64,000 nt of DNA from Persicaria tinctoria (lineage: Eukaryota > Streptophyta > Magnoliopsida > Caryophyllales > Polygonaceae). The first letter of the stretch is position 1. The number at the start of each line of letters is the position of its first letter. Position numbers and translations under genes: made by a program. Below are positions 56,820 to 64,000 of this stretch, piece by piece. Under the pieces are notes generated by a model, which did not search any database, was not told the origin of the DNA, and saw nothing but the letters and a program-made list of their open reading frames with translations. The stretch is from the NCBI GenBank assembly GCA_037127255.1, contig JBANSL010000004.1, forward strand, positions 12,566,967-12,630,966, written 5' to 3'.

Positions 56820-58200
56820 TCCGTACAACATTTTAAAAACTATATAAAATATCAACTTTTTATTATTTTAAAAAAATAATATTATACTTTTTAATACTAA
56901 CTATAATATTATTTTAAAATTTTAATAAAAAAAAATTATGAGTGATTTGTGTGACTATCAAATAACAATATACAGTTAGTGTTGCTAACACTCACTAAAA
57001 GTGATGAAAGGTGTACAACAAGGCTATCAGAACTCTCAGAAACTTCATCCTGTATTCAGAAACATTGCTGATACTTATGAAACAATAAGTACAACTACAA
57101 GATCACGAGAGAGAGTTACCGATAAAAGGGTTCCCTGTAACAGCTTATAGAGGCGAGACAACCAATGAAATGAAACAAGAACAGAACAGACACCTAAACA
57201 AATATCAACAACCGACGAGCAGCCATCAGAACTGGGGAAAATAAGGAAAGAAAAACACAAATCCAAAGATCATTACTCATCGCTTCTGGATGAAAATCTC
57301 ACTTTCTTCGATTTTCTTCCCGATGAGTACAAGGATGCTGAAATCAGAACAGGCCAACAAGACGAAAAAACAACCACCATTGCATTATTGAAGAATGCCC
57401 GTTGAAGTTTCTATTGTGTAGTTCTACACTTCCACTGCACACTCAGTAACCCATCTCCGCCCTATGTGTATCAGTTCCATATCTGGTTTTGCAAGCTAAG
57501 GCACCTGAATCATGCCTCCAAAGCACGGTTGTCTTGGTGTGAAAGTTTGCCACTGAGGCTGAGCCAACACCAAATCGGAATGTGCAGCCTGTGTTGTCTG
57601 CTACTAAGGCTTTACTTCATTGTATTATTGGTATAGTGGTTTGTCTGCAATTCGCAAAGCAGCGTGACACAAGTAACACAACTACATGTTATTCATATTG
57701 TTTGATGAAACAACAAAACAATGGGCAATTAGAGCATAAATGCCTAATCCAATATAGCAGGGTTGAAGGAAGTAAACATTAACAATTTGAACTTTACCCT
57801 AGAGGAATCTAAACTAAAAGCCACAGTTTTTTTGTCTCTGCTTTACAATCTGTGATATGATATGGCGTGGCAATAGGCAGAGAGCTAATAGAAATGAGAG
57901 CTTAAAACCTAAGCCACATCCATAGCAAAAGAAATAAGCAAGACAGACAATTATTAAAGCAAAGCTAAACACACAAAAAAAAAGCAATTGATCCTTCATA
58001 AAGTCCCTTGTTTAACAATATATATCTATTCACCTTCAAAGTCTATATTAGACAGTTCGTAGCAGTGAAGCTAAGGATTAACAGCTAACAATTTATGGAT
58101 CTATCATTGCTGCATATTGCAGCATCAGAGTGGCTTTTCATAACCTAAGTGTCTCTATTATGCAAGCCACTGGGATGGAGTTCAGACATTATAGCATGTT
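56820..58200. other. MULE interior, possibly intron of captured gene
   Basis: No supported gene. A minus-strand stretch at 57480-57600 has coding-like texture (FGVGSASVANFHTK in one phase) but stops quickly; it could be another decayed captured exon. Confidence 0.35.
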
Positions 58201-58225
58201 TTACCAAGTAAATGTGGAAACTTAC

Positions 58226-58359
58226 TAGAATAGCTCTGGACGGAACTGGTTCCCTTGGTACAAATTGGAGCCTCCCGTCTACTTTGGCCTAATGACAGGA
58301 GTTCATGTACCCTCTCGGGCCAATCTGAGTTCAATCTACGAGCAAAATCTTCTACCTCC
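58226..58359 (-). pseudogene. Captured exon with intact splice sites
   Basis: On the minus strand an acceptor (CTTATGCAG) precedes and a donor (GTAAGTTT) follows a 134-bp open segment encoding REVEDFARRLNSDWPERVHE and further residues to SVQSYS. The peptide looks like genuine protein, but I do not recognise the family. An upstream minus-strand exon ends at 58641 with GAG|GTAAGT, giving a 281-bp intron. Placement just inside the MULE right TIR suggests capture of the 5' end of a host gene. Confidence 0.6.
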
Positions 58360-58640
58360 CTGCATAAGAAAAAATTACAGGTATCGTCAAGGCATTCTAG
58401 TCCTCCTTGCAATCAGTTTCAAGCTTGAAGGGACTAAGGATTGAGGATATATTACATAAGAAGCATCACACCATACAGAAAGTTGCCCGATGCCAAGAGG
58501 AAATGTGCCGATGACACCGGAGATCCAAATTGCAATCAATTGAATCGAAATCAAACATATGACAGAAACGCAAAAACCCTAAACAATCGAGCACAATCAG
58601 CAATTACAAATTTCATAGAGGTGGAGACAGATCTACTTAC

Positions 58641-58956
58641 CTCCATACAGCCAGATCGATTGGATGTCTCTCTCGAACAGATCGAAATCCTAAACAATCG
58701 GACAGCTAGATCTACGAAGCCAAGTAGCCAGATCTACGAGCGAGAGGACCAAAGATGGACGGAGGAGTGCGCTGGATTCAGGAATCGCCGGAGATGGGGT
58801 AAGATGGACGGAGGAAGGAGTCGCTCGCAAGATGGACGGGAGAGAGAGCGTGCGCGCGTGTAGGAGTCGCTCGTAGGAGGAGAAGCGCGGAGGAGAGCGC
58901 GTCGGAGAGGGAGAGCGAGGAGGAGAGAGAACGGCGCGTGGGAGAGAGGGAAAGGT
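58641..58956 (-). other. Leader/first-exon-like segment inside the MULE right end
   Basis: CT-rich on the minus strand with CGATCTGG-type words, ending at a strong GTAAGTAG donor at 58640-58633. It probably supplies the 5' UTR or first exon for the exon at 58226-58359. An ATG lies three codons before the donor. Confidence 0.45.
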
Positions 58957-58958
58957 TT

Positions 58959-59045
58959 ATATTGCGTCCATTTTACAAAATTGTCCCAAAATGCGGACAT
59001 TTCGCAAATTACGCCCATTTTGGTGGCTATTTTGCAAAACGCCCC
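58959..59045 (-). repeat. MULE right TIR
   Basis: Inverted partner of 54366-54452. Its outermost bases, read inward, are GGGGCGTTTTGCAAAATAG. Confidence 0.75.
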
Positions 59046-59175
59046 AAAAACAAATCTCTAAAAATCAGATTTAAAGAAATCAAATAAATCTTTTGAACCA
59101 AATATGATTTTAAGTAGATATACCCGCATAATAAATATATCCGCACAATAAATCAAATCAAATAAAAGAACTATA

Positions 59176-59380
59176 TAATTGATATTTGCATAAAATACTA
59201 CCTTATTTGTCTTGCATCATCCCTACAAAAATATATCACATACATTCATCAAGGTGGAGTCAACACCAATAAATAATCTAATTGATATTTGCATAAAATA
59301 AATACTACCTTTCTTTGTCTTCCATCATACTAACAAACATATAAAATAAAATAACATCAAAATAGAGTCAACACAGATAT
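59176..59380. repeat. Tandem duplication of about 104 bp
   Basis: AATTGATATTTGCATAAAAT starts two related units, near 59176 and 59279. Each continues with ACTACCTT..TTGTCTT(G/C)CATCAT and ends with GAGTCAACAC. The second has small insertions. Confidence 0.85.
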
Positions 59381-61079
59381 TACCAAAAAAAACATTATAT
59401 AGCCCAGACCTCTTTGATTCGGTATAAAAACGATTTGAAATGTGTGATCACGGGGGAAATATACCCCGGACTAAACGTATTTTATAGCTTGGATTGGCAA
59501 TAATTATAGCCCGAAATGAATGTGTGTGTGTATATATATAGGTAAAGGTTCAAATGAAAATGAGGCTTAAAATGAAAAATATGCTTAAAGTGAAAATGGG
59601 CATCCGGGCTTAATTTAACCCAAAAAATAGGGTCAAACAGGCCCATCAGAAACAAAAACCCTTATTCGCACTCTCTCTGTCTCTCGACCTTCTTCTGCTT
59701 CTCTGGGAGGCTGGATAGCGAGCAGATATCGATCTCGTCTTCTGCTTCCAGCAATTTCGTCGACTCTCTCTGAAACATCTCCTTGATGTGTTATGTTGTT
59801 GTAATTGTTGTTATAATTGTGTGTTGCAGCTCAACCGATGGATTAGCTCTTGCCATTTAGGCTTTGTTTCAGTTTTTTGTTTCAAATTTCCTGATAGAAT
59901 CAATTATTCGAATGAAAAGATGGAGGTTGTTTGCTTTTGATTCCGTTAAACTGCATATGTTAAATGCTTGGTAATTTGATTTTGAAATCTCTCTTCCATG
60001 GCCTTGTGTCATATATTGATTTCAACTCTACAGTTACAGACTTATAGATAACCCTAGATCACAAAGAAGCTAAATGAAGTCCTCTGATTCGAGGTCGGAT
60101 GTGGCAAAGAAGTTAAATGTTTTGGTCTTGCTGTTGACCACTACATATGGTGTGAATTAATCTAATTTTATGGTGTTGGCTGAGGATTCAAGAGCACTTT
60201 GAAGCTGCTGTCCATCTGTTCAAGTGCTGACTTCTTTATGTGTTGCTTATGGTCTTTAAGAGTTTATTTCGAGCCGTTTTCAATAGAAGTCCTGCACCAG
60301 TCACTTGCTCCCCTGAATTTTTTATCGTTTCGGTTGATTTGTATGCTTTTTGAGGAGGTTTCATGTGGTCTGAGTTGGTTACCTACGATATGGCCTTGCT
60401 GTTAAAGACTTAAAGCTTTACTTGGTTAGTTTCTTGCTTGCTTTTGAGATTTTTTGCTGCTATTCTGAGCTGTTGGGTTTATTTGAAGTTGGAGTCCATG
60501 TGTTTACATAGCTACTTGCTTCTCTCCATGCTTGGGTTTAATTAATGTTTTCGTTTTTTTGTGCTGCTACTTAGTGCAGTGTTCTGTCATATCACTGAAG
60601 CCGCTGGCCATTTGCTTGCTCAGCTACTGGCTTCGTCCCAATATGAGGGTGATGAGCTCTCATATTGTAAGATGATGGTGATGAGCTCTCTTATTGTAAG
60701 CTGCTGGCCATCTGCATGTTTGATAATCTGCATTTTTTGTTGTTTTTCAGTGTTTAGTGTAAGCTGCGTTTGAAGTCCTGATGTAGTCCTACATTTTAGA
60801 GGATGTTATTTTATTGCTTTTCTACTACATTAGGACTTTGGATTATTAGTATGTAAGCCATGTATAATGTGTTATTGTATTAGTATTTCATTGCTTTTAG
60901 TTTTTTTGCCTTGAAAAAATTAAAAATGTAGTAGGTCTGCTACTATGATGGTCAAAATTTCGTGCTGTGGCTTTTTTTTTCCTTGGAAAAATGCAATAGG
61001 TATGCCTTAAAAGTTGAAATTCAAGGTATGTCTTATTTTTTCCTTGTGTTATAAAATTGCATTAGTATGCACGATTAAA
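59381..61079. other. Leader-like and intron-like DNA, no supported gene
   Basis: Near 59545-59640 GGTTCAAATGAAAATGAGGC and AAATGAAAATATGC-type repeats occur. A CT-rich leader-like island follows (59650-59780), then T-rich intron-like sequence. Short frames such as 60199-60405 are not recognisable. Confidence 0.4.
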
Positions 61080-61150
61080 AGCCTATTAGCTCAAAATGGT
61101 AGAGCAATGTGTCATGCACAAAGATGCGGGTTCAAATCCCGTATAGGCTA
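61080..61150 (+). ncRNA. tRNA-like sequence, CAT anticodon position, probably not functional
   Basis: The 71-nt segment has a perfect 7-bp acceptor stem (AGCCTAT with ATAGGCT), a 4-bp D stem (GCTC/GAGC) with GG in the loop, and a 5-bp T stem around TTCAAAT. With CAT as anticodon the anticodon stem has only three pairs and the variable loop is short. D and T arms give A- and B-box matches. It may be a decayed tRNA or the head of a tRNA-derived repeat. No poly(T) terminator follows at once. Confidence 0.55.
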
Positions 61151-61193
61151 TTTCTGGTTGTCTTCTTTGTTTCCGTTCATGAATAAGCTTATG

Positions 61194-61490
61194 AAGTGCA
61201 AGAATAAGATGATAAAGTGCATATATAAGATGATAAAGTTCAAGAATAAAATGATGAGGTGTATGAATTATAATATGAAGTGCATGAGTAAGATTATGAC
61301 GTGCACAATTAAGATTATAAAGTGAATAAATAAAATGATAAAGTGCAATAATAAAAGGATAAAGTGTAAGAATAATAATATGAAGTGCATGAATAAGGTT
61401 ATGAAGTGCACAATTAAGATTATAATGTGCAAGAATAAAATGATGAAGTGCACAAATAAAATGATAAAGTGCATGAATAATGCACAAAAT
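61194..61490. repeat. 21-bp tandem repeat, about 14 units
   Basis: Unit consensus AAGTGCATGAATAAGATTAT plus G. Unit types recur in the same order after five units (for example the trio near 61257-61319 returns near 61362-61424), giving a higher-order period of about 105 bp. As 21 is a multiple of three, the plus strand reads as a Lys/Met/Cys-rich heptad, which I do not take as coding. Confidence 0.9.
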
Positions 61491-61972
61491 AGGCTTTTTG
61501 AAATCGTTGTTTTAATTTTGCTCTTTTATTTTGTTTCCGTTGAAATATGATATATAAGGCACTTAAATTTTAGCATTGTAATCAGAATTTTAAACATCTA
61601 TTTCTCAACAATGTAATCTATTTTTTTTTTCAGCACTATGATTTGATTTTTATGAGGAATAAAATCTAATTTTTAATAACCTATCTTTCAGCACTATAAT
61701 TTGGATTTTTCAGTACTATAATTTCTCTTTTTTCAGCACTGGAATCTGATTTTTAAACAACTATGCTTCATCATTGTAATTTGAATTTTAAACATTTAAG
61801 TTTTAGCACTACAATCTAATTTTTTTCAGCATTGAAATCTTATTTTCATGAGCACTGAAATCTTATTTTTAAGTACTTTAAGTTGAACATTTGTATTATA
61901 GAATTGCATGAATATGTCTTACTATTGAACTTTTGTTATAAAATAAGTCGAGTCATCAAAATTATGCACTTT
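61491..61972. other. Non-coding DNA with TTTTCAGCACT motifs
   Basis: A motif TTTTTCAGCACT(A/G)(T/G)AAT recurs about eight times between 61560 and 61870, separated by ATTTTTAA-type spacers. No gene. Confidence 0.6.
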
Positions 61973-62003
61973 TAGCCTATGTAGGAATCGAACCCACATT
62001 TCT
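61973..62003 (-). ncRNA. 3' half of a tRNA-like sequence
   Basis: On the minus strand GTGGGTTCGATTCCTAC forms a T arm and ATAGGCTA follows, the same 3' end as the element at 61080-61150. No D arm is found upstream. As with the first, a 21-bp repeat array lies directly to its right. Confidence 0.5.
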
Positions 62004-62035
62004 GTTTGGGTGTTAAAAGTGTACAAATAAGATGA

Positions 62036-62170
62036 TAAAGTGCAAGAATAAGACAATGAAGTGCATGAATAATAATACGAAGTGCATGAATAAGATTATG
62101 AAGTGCACAACTAAGATTACAATGTGCAAAAATAAAATCATGAAGTGCACAATTAAGATTATAAAGTAAG
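62036..62170. repeat. 21-bp tandem repeat, second array (six units)
   Basis: Units are of the same family and order as at 61194-61490 (ATGAATAATAATACG, ATGAATAAGATTATG, ACAACTAAGATTACA, AAAAATAAAATCATG types), so the two arrays are copies. Confidence 0.88.
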
Positions 62171-62341
62171 ACTATAAATTTTGGAAGCTAGGGTTAAGGT
62201 TCTCACCAACCATGCCAATTTGACAATTTCCATATGAAATTTAGCTCCTTTTCCCTTTGTTTTTAGATTTATTTATGGGGTTTAGTAATTGGCTTTTTAC
62301 ATCGAGTGTTTTAGGTTCTTGTCTCAATTATTTGTGCAAAA

Positions 62342-62830
62342 GAGTGAAGGAATCGGACAGATAAATCTCAATTAATTGTGCAAAAATAAGATATAGTTGT
62401 GCAGATTTAGAATACAATTGCGCACATTTAGAATATAATCGTGCATACAACAATTACTAATATTATAACGTGTAAAAGCAAAATACAATTGTGCAGATTT
62501 AGAATTCAAGTGTGCATACAACAATTACTAAAAAAAAAGAGTGAAGGAATCTGTTAGATCTTATCTAAATCAATTGTGCAAAAGTAAGATACAATTGTGC
62601 AGATTTAAAATACAATTGTGCACATTTAGAATATATAAGTGTGCATACAACAATTACTAATATTATAACGTGTAAAAGCAAGATACAATTGTGCGGATTT
62701 AGAATTCAAGTGTGCATACAACAATTACTAAAAAAAAGAGTGAAGGAATCTGTTAGATCTTATCTAAATCAATTGTGCAAAAGTAAGAAACCATTGTGCA
62801 GATTTAAAATACAACTGTGCACATCTTTCC
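62342..62830. repeat. About 198-bp tandem repeat, 2.5 copies, rich in TGTGCA
   Basis: Units begin GAGTGAAGGAATC at 62342, 62539 and 62738. Each holds a series of TGTGCA cores in ATACAATTGTGCAGATTTAG-type phrases and an ACAACAATTACTAA tail. Copies 2 and 3 are much closer to each other than to copy 1. Confidence 0.92.
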
Positions 62831-62892
62831 ACCAACCGAGTGGTGGGACTAATAACATCCTAGGGGAGACATTTTCCATTCTTGATAGATAG

Positions 62893-63300
62893 TTTTTTTT
62901 GATGAAAACCCCCTTCCTTTTTATTCTATTACCATCAAATCCTCAAAAATAATATCAAGCAAGCGAGGCGGTAAATCGTCCTCCGAAAAACTGAAAAAAC
63001 AACTAGATTTTCTTAGTTGAGCGAGAAAATGAGCAGCCTGATTTCCCCTTCGTTCGGCGCACAAAACTCCATCTACACTCCCTAAATGCATTCGAGATTT
63101 TGGTGAGTTCCTTGAGCAGAACCCCCACCACGCCTCCAGGTAGCTTCGTCTGCTGCTTACTGTGCACAAGTGTTTCACAATCAGATTCAATAACCACCGG
63201 CTGCACATCCCTCTCAGCCAATCGTACCAGCAGCTGCCCACACCAGAGCAGAGCACCGTCCGAATCCCTCGCGATCGTACCAGCAGCTGCAGATTCCTTT
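62893..63300 (-). mobile_element. 5'-truncated LINE remnant (RNase H end)
   Basis: On the minus strand the segment encodes the end of a LINE RNase H domain: ARDSDGALLW, VIESDCETLVHS, then (after a one-base frameshift near 63040) GNQAAHFLAQL and a short tail to a stop. Eight A bases at 62900-62893 close it. Only the last 120 or so residues survive. It is not a close copy of the LINE at 45-51 kb. Confidence 0.75.
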
Positions 63301-63371
63301 AATCTTTTTATTTTCTTTTTAATGGAAAGACATAATAATAAAAATTTATTGAAAATCAAAATTCAACCAGC

Positions 63372-63501
63372 AGGAGGAGGATCGGCTACTGCTACAGCAT
63401 CATCAGACTCCTCTTTCTCCTCCATCTTATCTTCTTTCTTTGCCTCAGCGGCAAGCACAGCGCCACCAGCAGGAGGATCAACTGCTTCTACATCAACTGT
63501 T
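63372..63501 (-). CDS. Possible last exon of a gene, acidic tail, unrecognised
   Basis: The minus strand reads a short frame entering from an AG acceptor near 63502 (TTTTTTGTGAG) and encoding a Pro/Ala/Gly segment, AEAKKEDKMEEKEESDD and a PPPAG end, then a stop and an AATAAA about 15 bases on. Acidic Lys/Glu tails like this occur in several cytosolic and ribosomal proteins; I cannot choose. The rest would lie to the right, in part beyond the window. Confidence 0.35.
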
Positions 63502-64000
63502 CTCACAAAAAATCAATACAGGAGGCAGTGTTGCTACAAGATTACAACAAGATTAAAAATTGCATAAATCAAAGTATAAAGTGTACCTTTAGAATACATA
63601 TGTGCAAAAACAAGAGATAAAAGTGCAACTTTAGGCAGTTTCAAGTTTTGACTTTTGACTCCCAAAAATAATTGAAGTTTAAAAAATTAGAAGATAATCT
63701 AAACAATAGTTAAACCATCTCTAAACTGTCAAACAACAATTTCTTGGCATAAACCACACAAGAGATAACAAGTACTATCGGATTATGTTATTAATTTCGG
63801 TTTTAAATCAAGCATGCTAATTCAGAGCCACACAAAAGCAATCGAACAATAAAAATTGGCTAATGACCACCAGACTCGCACATTTAGAGACCAACACAGT
63901 AATTCAAACAGACCAAAACGAAACACTAACTTTTGCTCTAATTAAGCCAATATGACAAGACACACCAGCAGATTTCAACATCAAATTCTAGGGTGTAAGG
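63502..64000. other. Non-coding DNA to the window edge
   Basis: AT-rich with three more GTGCA words (63589-63632). Nothing else is recognisable; it may be intron of the possible gene at 63.4 kb. Confidence 0.35.

Larger units (their letters stand above)
54366..59045. mobile_element. Mutator-like element (Pack-MULE type), 4.68 kb
   Basis: The ends are inverted repeats of about 87 bp, alignable without gaps at roughly two-thirds identity, best in the inner half (AAAATGGAC next to the TATAT end). A perfect 9-bp target duplication, AAAAACAAA, flanks it (54357-54365 and 59046-59054). Long TIRs plus 9-bp duplication define Mutator-like elements. No transposase is present. The interior has exon-like GC-rich ends pointing inward, one clean exon with intact splice sites and three hairpin-repeat arrays. 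This is the pattern of gene-capturing MULEs. Confidence 0.8.

Noticed and set aside
61080..61150. Functional tRNA-Met/Ile (CAT) gene
   Set aside because: Acceptor, D and T arms fold, but the anticodon stem has two mismatches in five, the variable loop is short and no T-run follows. I keep it as tRNA-like only.
61014..61325. Lys/Met/Cys heptad protein from the 21-bp array
   Set aside because: Unit length divisible by three leaves frames open on both strands; composition mirrors the DNA repeat.

Overview
This window reads as nuclear DNA of a flowering plant, most likely a eudicot. The evidence is AT-rich intergenic DNA, short GT-AG introns, plant-type transposons of nearly every class, and two two-exon cytosolic HSP70 genes. 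I cannot name the species from the sequence. Most of the 64 kb is nested and decayed mobile DNA. The only convincing cellular genes are the tandem HSP70 pair at 32.6-38.4 kb.

Layout. 1-3.6 kb: AT-rich non-coding DNA with an old tandem duplication. 3.65-15.6 kb: a dead Helitron on the minus strand. It has a replication protein A-like gene (15.6 to 12.9 kb) followed by a Rep/helicase gene (11.4 to 3.65 kb). A 3.27-kb solo LTR with a perfect 5-bp target duplication splits the last large helicase exon. 15.7-18.7 kb: a long TA microsatellite and an LTR-like repeat. 18.7-25.4 kb: a complete but inactivated Copia retrotransposon, minus strand, with two 1-kb LTRs. 25.4-32.3 kb: non-coding DNA with a duplicated SINE-like segment and two large blocks of CATCAAA-type repeats that end in TTGACC/GGTCAA palindromes. 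32.65-38.42 kb: two tandem HSP70 genes, both truncated before the usual C-terminal EEVD tail, by different mutations. 38.6-42.0 kb: a non-autonomous Helitron with both termini visible, carrying a captured TM9SF gene fragment and two nested MITEs. 42.0-44.7 kb: a possible Q-rich coding exon and short tandem repeats. 44.69-51.65 kb: a PIF/Harbinger-like element interrupted by a near-intact 5.9-kb LINE that has its own target duplication and poly(A) tail. 51.8-54.3 kb: two more LTR-like repeats. 54.37-59.05 kb: a non-autonomous Mutator-like element (9-bp target duplication, TIRs of about 87 bp) holding captured exons and three arrays of a 22-bp hairpin repeat. 59-64 kb: tRNA-like modules beside 21-bp repeat arrays, a 198-bp tandem repeat rich in TGTGCA, a 5'-truncated LINE remnant and a possible 3' exon of a gene running off the window.

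How it fits together. Target-site duplications let insertion events be ordered: solo LTR into Helitron 1, MITEs into Helitron 2, LINE into the Harbinger-like element, MULE into a third LTR-like region. The LINE looks youngest: long poly(A) tail, perfect target duplication, one single-base frameshift. The Copia element and Helitron 1 each carry several inactivating changes. Several unrelated repeat families in the last 10 kb share a TGCAC/GTGCA core. Together with the 22-bp hairpin array, this is the least explained structure in the window.
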